Source: JAVXTH01 sp036641395 (GTDB taxonomy: Bacteria > Bacillota_I > Bacilli_A > Erysipelotrichales > Erysipelotrichaceae). From it: a stretch of DNA of 10,057 nt. Below the pieces are notes generated by a model. It was not told where the DNA came from and made no database searches. It saw only the letters and a list, made by a program, of their open reading frames with translations. The translations under genes were made by a program, and so were the position numbers. The DNA lies in NCBI GenBank assembly GCA_036641395.1, contig JAVWEY010000047.1:1-10057 (forward strand), given 5' to 3'. The stretch's first letter is position 1, and every line of letters begins with the position of its first letter. Of the stretch, positions 1 to 5,587 are shown in pieces.

Positions 1-22
1 ATGTTCATAGTCTTTTCTACAG

Positions 23-352
23 TTATTTTTCAATAGACTCGACTCCCCTCAAGATATTTTCCACCGCTTTGAATTTTAAATAAAATTCTTTTTCAAGGTT
101 TCTGTATAATAAAATACCTGGTTTTTCAATATGGTAATAAACTCTAATTTTTCTATTTACCACTTTCTCATAATTTGAAACAAACCCATTTTCTTTTAAA
201 CGAGATAAAATTGGATATAAAGCACCCTCTTTTATATCGAGTATTCCTTCACTTTTTTTAAAAATTGTAGAAGCAATTTCATATCCATAACAATCTTTTT
301 CTATTATTGATGAAAGGATAATCAGTTCCATGTTGAAAATACTTTTTTTCAT
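23..352 (-). CDS. PadR family transcriptional regulator
   Basis: This 109-residue winged-helix repressor belongs to the short PadR subfamily, whose members act as cytosolic dimers and often respond to phenolics, drugs or envelope stress. The N-terminal helix leads into YGYEI (residues 22-26), the PadR hallmark. The recognition helix follows as EGALYPILSRLKENGFV (42-58), then the wing around RKIRVYYHIEKPG (68-79) and a helical dimerisation tail. I start it at the ATG at 350-352 because the family begins about ten residues before the (E)LIILS helix. The frame stays open to an ATG at 389-391, but the 13 extra residues would be unusual. A weak AGGAAAG lies about 12 nt upstream of the chosen start. 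The gene diverges from a small membrane protein across a gap holding a palindrome it may bind. PadR genes are often followed by a cotranscribed membrane protein; that region lies beyond the left edge. The family call is firm; the ligand is unknown. Confidence 0.88.
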   Translation of the reverse strand: MKKSIFNMELIILSSIIEKDCYGYEIASTIFKKSEGILDIKEGALYPILSRLKENGFVSNYEKVVNRKIRVYYHIEKPGILLYRNLEKEFYLKFKAVENILRGVESIEK

Positions 353-427
353 ATACACATCCATCTTTCCTATACTATATAAATATAACATTTTATCATT
401 TCTATCTCAAGTAATATATAACAAATT

Positions 428-455
428 ATTTATACATAGAACTATATGTATAAAT
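428..455. promoter_or_regulatory. Candidate PadR operator (11-bp palindrome)
   Basis: Arms ATTTATACATA and TATGTATAAAT are perfect inverted repeats separated by six bases. The core reads ACAT-N8-ATGT. PadR-family operators are typically dyads built from ATGT/ACAT half-sites, and the regulator gene lies beside this one. The palindrome touches the -35 box of the plus-strand promoter candidate, so binding there would block it. The role is inferred; the symmetry is seen directly. Confidence 0.5.
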
Positions 456-483
456 TGACTTATATATCTGTAAATGTTATCAT
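455..483 (+). promoter_or_regulatory. Candidate sigma-A promoter, TTGACT-17-TATCAT
   Basis: TTGACT (455-460) and TATCAT (478-483) are separated by 17 bases, close to the housekeeping consensus. A start near 490 would place the GGAGGGG motif only a few bases into the transcript and give a leader of about 190 nt before the small membrane protein gene. Confidence 0.5.
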
Positions 484-514
484 GAAATTAATCCGGAGGG
501 GAGAAAGCTGTTAA

Positions 515-535
515 ATGATAACGAATAGTTTATGA
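515..535 (+). CDS. Possible six-codon leader peptide (MITNSL)
   Basis: An ATG at 515-517 is followed by five sense codons and TGA. It sits downstream of CCGGAGGGGAG (493-503), one of the strongest Shine-Dalgarno matches in the window, which has no longer reading frame to serve. The spacing from GGAGGGG to the ATG is long, about 14 nt, which weakens the case. The alternative is that the purine tract is a relic or a structural RNA element. Reported because the ribosome binding site is otherwise unexplained. Confidence 0.2.
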   Translation: MITNSL

Positions 536-557
536 TATCTAAAATTTATAATTCTAA

Positions 558-580
558 ACTCTTTCTATTATAGAGGGAGT
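558..580 (+). ncRNA. Leader hairpin candidate
   Basis: ACTCTTTCT, a five-base ATTAT loop, then AGAGGGAGT form a nine-pair RNA stem with two G-U wobbles. No U-tract follows, so it does not look like an intrinsic terminator. It would lie in the leader of the small membrane protein transcript if the 455-483 promoter is used. A minor structural observation. Confidence 0.25.
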
Positions 581-620
581 CTAAATTCTTAAGCATTAAA
601 TAATATGATTTTCAAACATA

Positions 621-626
621 TATAAT
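621..626 (+). promoter_or_regulatory. Perfect -10 box (TATAAT), no clear -35
   Basis: TATAAT lies 57 bases before the small membrane protein start. The expected -35 positions read AAATAA or similar and no TGn extension is present, so this may be a weak second promoter or chance in AT-rich DNA. Confidence 0.25.
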
Positions 627-682
627 AAGAATAAATATGTTAAGAAAAGAAAATCAATGGAATAGATTCCCAAGAAAGGAAA

Positions 683-880
683 ATGTTAAACACTATGTCT
701 GTTAAGAGAAAAATTCGCAAATTAGCTAAACTATCAATTATTGTTTATATAATAATGTTCTTTGTTATTTTTTATCCATTTGCAGGATTTCCAGGTTCTG
801 ATATTGTTAGCGGTTCATTTACGTATTTCGGATTAGTAATATTATCTGGAGTTCTTCTATACATTTCTGAAAACAAATAA
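683..880 (+). CDS. Small two-helix membrane protein, unknown function
   Basis: A 65-residue hypothetical protein that I do not recognise. A basic start (KRKIRK, residues 8-13) precedes a hydrophobic helix at about 16-33. A short PFAGFPGSD loop and a second helix at about 45-61 follow, ending in the polar tail SENK. The positive-inside rule suggests both ends face the cytoplasm. AAAGGA (675-680) sits only two bases before the first ATG and about 14 before the second (695-697), so either start is possible and the second would give 61 residues. It is divergent from the PadR-type gene and ends 27 bases before a strong hairpin, so it looks like a single-gene unit. By position it may be the regulator's target, but that is inference. 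Confidence 0.6.
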   Translation: MLNTMSVKRKIRKLAKLSIIVYIIMFFVIFYPFAGFPGSDIVSGSFTYFGLVILSGVLLYISENK

Positions 881-907
881 ATATATCTTTTCAGTATTTG
901 AATTAAT

Positions 908-949
908 AAAATGTATGTACATCAGTTTAATAAGATGTACATACATTTT
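908..949. terminator. 16-bp hairpin, probably a bidirectional terminator
   Basis: The perfect arms AAAATGTATGTACATC (908-923) and GATGTACATACATTTT (934-949) enclose a ten-base loop. On the plus strand the stem ends in a five-T run. On the minus strand it ends in TTTTATT. It lies between the convergent small membrane protein gene and dehydratase gene, 27 bases after the former. The U-tracts are short, so termination is likely rather than certain. Confidence 0.65.
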
Positions 950-1064
950 TAATTGTTGGTATTATCAACTATAACCAATTATTAATTTATGTTGAAAAAA
1001 CGCAATTGCTCTGTTTTGTCTTAATCGCTGAATAAATATATTAGCATAAAGGCAATAACATTCT

Positions 1065-2039
1065 CTATTGATACTTATTCAGTAAACGTATCATTAATTC
1101 ACTATCAATATTACCGCCTGATATCACAACTGCAATATTTTTACCATTTATTTGATCGAGTCCATCCATAATCGCAGCAACACCTACGGCTCCAGCTGGT
1201 TCTACAATAATTTTTTCTTTTTTTAACATGTGTACAATTGCTTTTTCAATTGATGATTCCTCGACTGCAATAAATCCATCGACATAGTCTTCGGCCATAT
1301 CATAACAAAGTTTACCAATTCCCCCTACTAAAGCATCACAAATGGATGGTTCACTTGGATATTCTTCGTAAAATACATGATCTTCAAACGCTTTTATTAG
1401 TGCAGGGCATGCTTGGGTTTGAATACCAATTATCGTTATCGCTGGCTTAATTGCCTTTGCCGCTACTGCGATACCAGTTAACATGCCACCTCCACCAATT
1501 GGTACTAATATCGTATCAATATCAGGATTTTGTTCCAGTATTTCTAATCCAATCGTTCCCTGACCTGCATAAATGAGTGGATCATCATAATAGGAATCAA
1601 TGAAAGTCATCTGATGATCTTTAATATACTTCATCCCTAGTGTGTGGGCTCCATCATAATTCTCTCCCATTAGTAAAACTTCTCCACCATAATATTTAAT
1701 CTTTTCAATTTTACTAATTGGTGTCGTTTTAGGAACAATAATAACTGCCTTTTTAATGCCCAACATATTAGCGGCATAACTAACTGCAATCCCATGATTA
1801 CCCGAAGAAACAGTAGAAACGCCTAATTCTTTTTCAGCTTCACTCATTGATAGCATCTTATTTAATGCACCACGAATTTTAAAGGCTTTGATTGTTTGAT
1901 TATTTTCTAATTTAAAAAAACATTGTTTATCTTTTGTGCTTAAATAAATTGATTTTTCAAGTGGTGTCTTGTAAATATATGGCTTTATTCGATTATAAGC
2001 TAGTTCTACATCATGAACATTAAATTGATTCTTCTTCAT
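1065..2039 (-). CDS. Threonine/serine dehydratase, short PLP-dependent type
   Basis: A 324-residue fold-type II PLP enzyme of the IlvA/TdcB/serine racemase family. The expected reaction is deamination of L-threonine to 2-oxobutyrate, or of serine to pyruvate, in the cytosol. The Schiff-base lysine is K54 in KAFKIRGA. SSGNHG (78-83) binds the substrate carboxylate, GGGG (182-185) cups the cofactor phosphate, and SGGN (308-311) contacts the pyridine ring. It stops right after the catalytic domain, with no C-terminal ACT-like regulatory domain. That places it with catabolic TdcB-like enzymes rather than isoleucine-sensitive IlvA. The residue before FKIRGA is alanine where most relatives have serine. 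AGGGG (2046-2050) sits six bases before the ATG. Upstream are the bactofilins, separated by a terminator; downstream is the hairpin at 908-949. Serine racemase or hydroxyaspartate dehydratase activity cannot be excluded. Confidence 0.88.
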   Translation of the reverse strand: MKKNQFNVHDVELAYNRIKPYIYKTPLEKSIYLSTKDKQCFFKLENNQTIKAFKIRGALNKMLSMSEAEKELGVSTVSSGNHGIAVSYAANMLGIKKAVIIVPKTTPISKIEKIKYYGGEVLLMGENYDGAHTLGMKYIKDHQMTFIDSYYDDPLIYAGQGTIGLEILEQNPDIDTILVPIGGGGMLTGIAVAAKAIKPAITIIGIQTQACPALIKAFEDHVFYEEYPSEPSICDALVGGIGKLCYDMAEDYVDGFIAVEESSIEKAIVHMLKKEKIIVEPAGAVGVAAIMDGLDQINGKNIAVVISGGNIDSELMIRLLNKYQ

Positions 2040-2068
2040 ATTATTCCCCTTTTATTCGATATTTTTAT

Positions 2069-2074
2069 ATTATA
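2069..2074 (-). promoter_or_regulatory. Possible -10 box for the dehydratase gene
   Basis: TATAAT on the minus strand lies about 30 bases before the dehydratase start and directly after the bactofilin terminator. No good -35 box is found 16-18 bases upstream. It is plausible because a terminator precedes the gene, so it needs its own promoter. Confidence 0.35.
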
Positions 2075-2111
2075 CAAAAGACGGCAACCTCATTTTGTGA
2101 TTGTCGTCTTT
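2074..2111 (-). terminator. Intrinsic terminator of the bactofilin genes
   Basis: On the minus strand AAAGACGACAA (2111-2101) pairs with TTGCCGTCTTT (2087-2077), an 11-pair stem with one mismatch in DNA (A opposite C; a G-U pair if transcribed from the plus strand) and a 13-base loop. The stem runs into TTTTGTATAA. It lies about 25 bases after the stop of the second bactofilin. Confidence 0.7.
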
Positions 2112-2136
2112 CTTTCGTTAAAACGGATACTATCAA

Positions 2137-2826
2137 TTATTCTTCAATATAAATATCTTGACTAATCATTATGCTACCTTGAATCACTGCTCCACGATCA
2201 CTTTCGATACTAATTGTATTAATATCTCCAAGAATGGCTGATGTCGAACTTAATGAAATTGATTCCTCAACATCTACATCACCTTTTATTCGTCCTGCAC
2301 TTCTAATATTTTTTGCCTTTACATTACCAATCAAGGTTGAATCAACAGTGAGTTGTAAATCACCATCACATTTTACTTCACCATGAACTACGGAATGATC
2401 AAATACTGCATTTGCACAATGTATATTACCAGTTACACTGCCATTAACAGAAATATCAACAGTACACTCAATATCACCTTTAACACTTCCGTTAACAATT
2501 AAACAAGCATCTGAAATAATGTTTCCAACAATTGTTGTTGTTTCATCGATTATCGTCGAACTTGTTGATTTAACACCTTCTGTCTTTGGCTCTTCACAGT
2601 TGCAAGTTACTTCTTCTACTAAATCATTTAAACGTTGATCGATTGCTTCTTCATTGACTGTATTCTCTTCATCCTGTGTTTGTACCATTACATCCTCCAT
2701 CTTGTTTACTTCACATTGTTCTATTTCACTTACATCATTTGGATTCTCTTCTTTATCTTCATTTAATTTTTCGTATAAATCTTTTTGATTGTTATACCAA
2801 TCACTCTGTTTTTTATACCACTTCAT
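2137..2826 (-). CDS. Bactofilin with long acidic N-terminal extension
   Basis: A 229-residue polymer-forming cytoskeletal protein. The bactofilin core (about 88-225) is a right-handed beta-helix that self-assembles into filaments without nucleotides. Eight rungs of the form hydrophobic-x-G-(N/D/E/S)-(I/V) begin at residues 99, 115, 131, 147, 165, 180, 198 and 215. The first 85 residues are not part of the helix. They open with a Lys/Trp/Tyr-rich stretch (KWYKKQSDWY) and continue as an acidic, probably disordered linker rich in Glu and Asp. Such N-termini in bactofilins can anchor filaments to the membrane or recruit partners. AAGGGAGA stands six bases before the ATG. It follows its paralogue at 2913-3392 after 86 bases with no terminator, so the two are probably cotranscribed. 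Bacillus has a comparable pair, bacE/bacF, needed for flagellar assembly; the role here is unknown. Confidence 0.88.
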   Translation of the reverse strand: MKWYKKQSDWYNNQKDLYEKLNEDKEENPNDVSEIEQCEVNKMEDVMVQTQDEENTVNEEAIDQRLNDLVEEVTCNCEEPKTEGVKSTSSTIIDETTTIVGNIISDACLIVNGSVKGDIECTVDISVNGSVTGNIHCANAVFDHSVVHGEVKCDGDLQLTVDSTLIGNVKAKNIRSAGRIKGDVDVEESISLSSTSAILGDINTISIESDRGAVIQGSIMISQDIYIEE

Positions 2827-2912
2827 TATTTTCTCCCTTCCATAAATTTATCATTTACGTAATAATTAAAAACAGTTTGCTTTCTAACTTATTGAATAAT
2901 GTAACAACTTAT

Positions 2913-3392
2913 TTAGTCATCACTGCCATCAAAATATACATCTTTATCAATCATTAAGTTTCCCTGTAGAACAGCACCTTTTTCAATCTCAATAACTCCC
3001 GTTTTAATATCTCCTACGACTGCGGAAGTATCTTTCAAAGCGGTTTTTCCTAACACATTAAGATTACCCTTAATTCGTCCACCATTTAATATATCATTTG
3101 CCCTGATGTCACCAATGATAACACTTGTTTTTGTGAATTCTAAACTATCAGAACTGATAATATCTCCGTGAACAATTGCATGATCAAAACTACCTTTTAC
3201 ACATTTGATATTTCCCTTTACTTCTCCATAAATTTGTACATTTGCTTTACCTTCAACATTACCATTAATATTTCCATAAATAATAATATCGTTGTCACTA
3301 CAAATATCCCCATTAATAGTTGCTCCGTTTGCGATTATTGTTACTTTGTTGTTTCCCGGTTCTACATTCAATTCATCGTTTTCTAGTATCAT
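2913..3392 (-). CDS. Bactofilin, short form
   Basis: A 159-residue bactofilin that is almost all core, with about 16 residues before the beta-helix and the short acidic tail DGSDD. The rung motifs start at residues 26, 42, 58, 74, 92, 107, 125 and 142, the same step pattern as in its downstream neighbour. Both share an FDH(A/S)(I/V)VHG turn in the fourth rung (here 69-75). They are tandem duplicates that have diverged, presumably to copolymerise or to give a scaffold (this one) and an adaptor (the long one). An AGAGGGA ribosome binding site lies about eight bases before the ATG. It is the first gene of the pair, so the promoter should lie in 3394-3552, where I found only a weak TTTATT-17-TAAAAT on the minus strand. 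The family is certain; the cellular role is not. Confidence 0.88.
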   Translation of the reverse strand: MILENDELNVEPGNNKVTIIANGATINGDICSDNDIIIYGNINGNVEGKANVQIYGEVKGNIKCVKGSFDHAIVHGDIISSDSLEFTKTSVIIGDIRANDILNGGRIKGNLNVLGKTALKDTSAVVGDIKTGVIEIEKGAVLQGNLMIDKDVYFDGSDD

Positions 3393-3552
3393 TAAATTTT
3401 CCCTCTTTCTATTGAAATAAAAATGTTTCTCGTCTTATCTTTATATTTTAACAAATTATCATGAAAGAATAAACACTATTAATGAAAACAATTGTAATAT
3501 TTACCATTATATTTAATAAATGTAGGTATTTATTCCTTATATTGCTTAAATT

Positions 3553-3593
3553 CAAAACAAAAAGTGAAGAATGCTATTAAAAGCGCTCTCCAC
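3553..3593 (-). terminator. Intrinsic terminator of glgB
   Basis: On the minus strand GTGGAGAGCGCT (3593-3582) pairs with AGCATTCTTCAC (3575-3564) through a six-base loop: 12 positions, two G-U wobbles and one mismatch. It is followed by TTTTTGTTTTG. It lies just after the branching enzyme stop. Confidence 0.82.
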
Positions 3594-3601
3594 CATTTTT
3601 A

Positions 3602-5464
3602 TTACTTTTTCGTTTCTACTTTCTTTGTTGCCTTTCTAATTTTAGTTTCTAACATAATTGAACCAAATGGTGGAACATTTACTTTGATTGAATTTGGCTT
3701 GCGATTACATTCCTTTTTAACGGATTTAATCTTTTCACTATTAACAATATCACAGCCAGAATAAATGCTTGCTTCACTGTTTAATATTTCTGTATAAGTA
3801 CCAGCATGTTCTACACCAAACATATGGTTAAGGTAAGTATTAGGTGAAGCATTTATTATGACCACAATATGACTTGTTTCACATTTACGAACATAACTAA
3901 ATAAATTTTCATTTTTATTATCTGCATCAATCCATTCAAATGACTTAACATTCATATCTTCTTTATATAATGCATCTTTGCTTGCATAAAGTTCATTTAA
4001 TTTCTTAAAATATTGAGAGAAAGAATCATGGACTGGATATTGTAATAAGAACCAATCATTCTCTTTCGTTTCATCCCATTCTCGGAAATGACCAATTTCA
4101 TTCCCCATAAAGTTTAACTTCTTTCCTGGGTGAGTAAACATGTACATATATAATGTTCTTAATTGAGCGAACTTCTCTTCATAAGTTCCCCATAATTTGT
4201 CTACAATTGTTTTTTTACCATGAACGACTTCATCATGAGAAAACGGTAAGATAAAACGCTCTGAATAAAAATAAGCCATTGAAAAAGTTAATGAATTATG
4301 GTGCCATTTACGATAAATTGGATCTTCTTCAAAATATTTAAGTGTATCATTCATCCATCCTAAATCCCATTTATAATCAAAGCCTAACCCCATATCTAAA
4401 GTCGACTTTGTAACACTTGGATAATCACTTGAATCTTCCGCAATCAACATGACACCAGGAAATTTATGATGTAAATTATAATTCATTCGACGAATAAAAG
4501 CCAAAGCTCCTTGGTTTTCGCCTAGATCTTTATTTCCATGCCAATGAATGATATTAGATATCGCATCCATACGTAGTCCATCAATATGATACTTATCAAT
4601 CCAAAAAGCAGCAGCTGACATTAAGAAAGAGCGAACATCTTCTCTCCATAAGTCAAAGTTACTAGTGCCCCATTGTGAATTTGCATCATGATCTTGGGCA
4701 TATTCATATTGTGGTGTTCCATCAAAATATGAAAGTGAGAAATCATCACGGACAAAATGAACCGGAACAAAATCTAAAATAACCCCAATTTTTTCTTTAT
4801 GACATTCATTAATCAAATACATTAAATCTTCCACGGACCCATATCTTGAAGTAGTTGCGAAATAACCACTGCATTGATATCCCCATGATCCATCAAATGG
4901 ATATTCATTTAACGGCATAAACTCAATATGGGTATAGTTCATTTCATGAACATAATTAATTAATTCTTTGGCAATCTCACGATAAGTGAACCAAGAGCCA
5001 TCTTCTTTTGTACGCCATGAACCAATATGAACTTCATAAATACTTAACGGTTGATCAAAATCATTGCGACGATTCTTTACCCATTCATCATCATCCCACT
5101 TCATTGTGTCTAAATCTTCAACAATCGAAGCCGTATTAGGGCGTAGTTCGGAATAAAAAGCATAGGGATCCATCTTATCAACAATTCTACCGTTTGCCTG
5201 TGTTACTCGATATTTATATAAATCCCCCACTTTTACATCTGGTATGAATAAGGAATAATAGCCTTCTTCATCCAAGCGTTTCATTTCACAACCTAAACAA
5301 CTCCAATTATTAAATGAGCCGATAACTTGAATGCCGAGTGCATGTGGTGCATAAAGTGAAAATCGTACTCCTTTTACACCCTCAAAACATAGATGTGCTC
5401 CAAAGATATGATAAGCATCCAGACTATGCCCGGAATAGAACTTTTCTCTTTGTGTTTTCTCCAT
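3602..5464 (-). CDS. glgB: 1,4-alpha-glucan (glycogen) branching enzyme
   Basis: A GH13 enzyme of 620 residues. It cuts an alpha-1,4 glucan chain and rejoins the piece through an alpha-1,6 bond in cytosolic glycogen synthesis. A CBM48 domain (about 18-105, with GSFNNW at 49-54) leads into the catalytic barrel: YEVHIGSW (143-150), WGYQ (194-197), DFVPVHF (231-237), nucleophile D300 in GLRMDA, acid/base E343 in AEDSS and the third acid D411 in SHDEVVHGKK. A beta-sandwich closes the protein and ends in a Lys-rich tail (606-620). The length matches the Bacillus enzyme, which like this one lacks the extra N1 domain of E. coli GlgB. I start at 5462-5464 because GAGGAGGG sits about eight bases upstream; the frame is open for 22 more codons without a site. 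The phosphoglucomutase gene lies upstream but a terminator separates them. No glgC or glgA is in the window. Confidence 0.96.
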   Translation of the reverse strand: MEKTQREKFYSGHSLDAYHIFGAHLCFEGVKGVRFSLYAPHALGIQVIGSFNNWSCLGCEMKRLDEEGYYSLFIPDVKVGDLYKYRVTQANGRIVDKMDPYAFYSELRPNTASIVEDLDTMKWDDDEWVKNRRNDFDQPLSIYEVHIGSWRTKEDGSWFTYREIAKELINYVHEMNYTHIEFMPLNEYPFDGSWGYQCSGYFATTSRYGSVEDLMYLINECHKEKIGVILDFVPVHFVRDDFSLSYFDGTPQYEYAQDHDANSQWGTSNFDLWREDVRSFLMSAAAFWIDKYHIDGLRMDAISNIIHWHGNKDLGENQGALAFIRRMNYNLHHKFPGVMLIAEDSSDYPSVTKSTLDMGLGFDYKWDLGWMNDTLKYFEEDPIYRKWHHNSLTFSMAYFYSERFILPFSHDEVVHGKKTIVDKLWGTYEEKFAQLRTLYMYMFTHPGKKLNFMGNEIGHFREWDETKENDWFLLQYPVHDSFSQYFKKLNELYASKDALYKEDMNVKSFEWIDADNKNENLFSYVRKCETSHIVVIINASPNTYLNHMFGVEHAGTYTEILNSEASIYSGCDIVNSEKIKSVKKECNRKPNSIKVNVPPFGSIMLETKIRKATKKVETKK

Positions 5465-5547
5465 AATAATTCCCTCCTCGTATAATTCTATTTTACTCCA
5501 TTTGACAAGTAAAACATATAGATAAATCACCTTTTTTACAAGTCTTT

Positions 5548-5579
5548 AAAAAAGAGATATCAAAATAAATGATATCTCT
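5548..5579 (-). terminator. Intrinsic terminator of the phosphoglucomutase gene
   Basis: A perfect ten-pair stem, AGAGATATCA and TGATATCTCT (5553-5562 and 5570-5579), has a seven-base loop. On the minus strand it runs into TTTTTTAAAG. It lies eight bases after the stop codon and separates this gene from glgB. Confidence 0.8.
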
Positions 5580-5587
5580 AATCAATC

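Larger units (their letters stand above)
353..682. other. Divergent regulatory gap between padR-like gene and small membrane protein
   Basis: This very AT-rich stretch of about 330 bases has no convincing long gene. In order it holds a palindrome (428-455), a plus-strand promoter candidate (455-483), a strong Shine-Dalgarno followed by a six-codon micro-ORF (494-535), a possible RNA hairpin (558-580), a perfect TATAAT (621-626), and a short near-palindrome GGAAT-AG-ATTCC (659-670) just before the ribosome binding site of the next gene. I found no match to a riboswitch or T-box that I know. Confidence 0.6.

Noticed and set aside
1..8. A minus-strand ATG at 6-8, 14 bases after the PadR stop, possibly a cotranscribed gene
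   Set aside because: Only two full codons are visible and the upstream AGAAAAG is a poor ribosome binding site. PadR genes are often followed by a membrane protein gene, but this cannot be supported from eight bases.
353..391. Longer PadR start at 389-391
   Set aside because: It adds 13 residues not typical of the family and has no better ribosome binding site.
476..522. Inverted repeat GTTATCAT / ATGATAAC with a 31-base spacer
   Set aside because: The left arm includes the -10 box and would not be transcribed from the proposed start, so an RNA hairpin is unlikely; as a DNA site it is weak in AT-rich sequence.
950..1064. A separate terminator for the dehydratase gene
   Set aside because: A T-run on the minus strand near 996-1001 follows only the self-complementary GCAATTGC, which cannot form a looped stem. 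The hairpin at 908-949 is the better candidate.
2676..2957. Plus-strand open frame over the bactofilin start region
   Set aside because: It is antisense to a clear bactofilin gene, has no ribosome binding site, and its His/Leu-rich composition is what the reverse of an acidic coding stretch gives.
3168..3386. Plus-strand open frame inside the short bactofilin
   Set aside because: It is a reverse-strand shadow of the beta-helix repeats and has no independent support.
3564..3764. Plus-strand open frame over the end of glgB
   Set aside because: It begins within the glgB terminator and is antisense to the conserved end of GlgB; the hydrophobic look comes from reverse reading of Lys/Glu codons.
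5465..5530. 22-codon N-terminal extension of GlgB
   Set aside because: The strong GAGGAGGG site directs the internal ATG, and the extension would encode through the promoter region.
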